Part shown: piece after piece, positions 63,965 through 64,000 of the stretch | How positions within the stretch are numbered: position 1 is the first letter of the stretch | How the letters are laid out: each line of letters opens with the position of its first letter | Assembly (NCBI GenBank): GCA_028023455.1 | Contig: JAQFVV010012537.1 | Coordinates: 1,486,001 to 1,550,000, forward strand | Direction of reading: 5' to 3' | Origin: Epiperipatus broadwayi | Taxonomy: Eukaryota; Onychophora; Udeonychophora; Euonychophora; Peripatidae | Length of the DNA: 64,000 bases | The notes under the pieces: model-generated | The model's input: only the letters and a program-made list of their open reading frames with translations | The model's database searches: none | What the model was told of the DNA's origin: nothing | Translations under genes and position numbers: made by a program

Positions 63965-64000
63965 AATATTACTATTATTATTGAAATTTTTCTTCTCTGT

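Larger units (their letters stand above)
50160..64000 (-). other. fibrillin upstream intron (assumed), transposon-rich
   Basis: No upstream EGF exon was found here; the assignment as intron rests on the open phase-1 acceptor at 50159. It contains SINEs, RTE copies D to F and MITEs, listed separately. Stretches 50.2-51.6, 54.96-56.3, 59.1-59.9 and 62.5-63.5 kb show nothing I can name beyond AT-rich sequence, short homopolymers and a C12/A18 run near 62.35 kb. Confidence 0.5.

Noticed and set aside
50160-64000. Search for the upstream fibrillin exons (signal peptide, first two EGFs)
   Set aside because: I saw no cysteine-spaced open stretch with phase-1 splice sites; they are probably beyond the window, but a diverged exon could have been missed.

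Overview
This is a stretch of animal nuclear DNA. It is strongly AT-rich, with spliced exons, GT-AG introns of up to about 23 kb, microsatellites and layered transposons. The one host gene I can support lies on the minus strand and runs through most of the window. It is fibrillin, the large modular glycoprotein of extracellular microfibrils. Six exons are readable, in transcription order: 50159-50064 (EGF), 41643-41449 (hybrid domain), 29926-29801 (calcium-binding EGF), 27494-27369 (calcium-binding EGF), 4537-4388 (TB domain) and 4301-4125 (end of TB plus EGF). All six begin and end in phase 1 and join without a frame break into 290 codons. Domain order and cysteine pattern match the N-terminal part of metazoan fibrillins. 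The gene's start (signal peptide, first EGFs) and the rest of its long EGF/TB array lie outside the window. The host looks like an invertebrate, because the proline-rich linker known from vertebrate fibrillin-1 is absent. I cannot name a species or phylum with confidence.

Everything else is intron filled with mobile elements. From low to high coordinates: 0.5-2.4 kb, copies of a non-autonomous terminal-inverted-repeat family. 6.0-15.6 kb, two decayed Ty3/Gypsy elements head to tail, one interrupted by an RTE retrotransposon and the other by a foldback hairpin. 18.6-22.0 kb, a large foldback next to a nearly full-length RTE. 24-30 kb, inverted repeats, tRNA-like SINEs and a near-perfect 78-bp-arm hairpin. 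36-40 kb, a MITE and a LINE 3' fragment. 43.3-46.6 kb, a SINE and a second nearly full-length RTE. 47.5-49.2 kb, a Gypsy fragment framed by foldback elements and followed by a probable LTR. 51.7-54.8 kb, inverted SINEs and an RTE nested in another SINE. 56.4-59.1 kb, a MITE, an old RTE relic and a SINE cluster. 60-62.5 kb, a second, much older RTE family. 63.6-64.0 kb, a foldback.

The host gene and the transposons do not work together as a system. The transposons are passengers in fibrillin introns, although the hairpins and inverted pairs would be transcribed within the fibrillin pre-mRNA if it is expressed. I found no operon, CRISPR array, intact tRNA or rRNA gene. The points most worth following up are the foldback family whose spacer is inverted between two copies flanking a Gypsy fragment, the foldback with a 12-bp target duplication and a one-sided tail, and the RTE subfamily in which three of four copies share one frame-breaking deletion.
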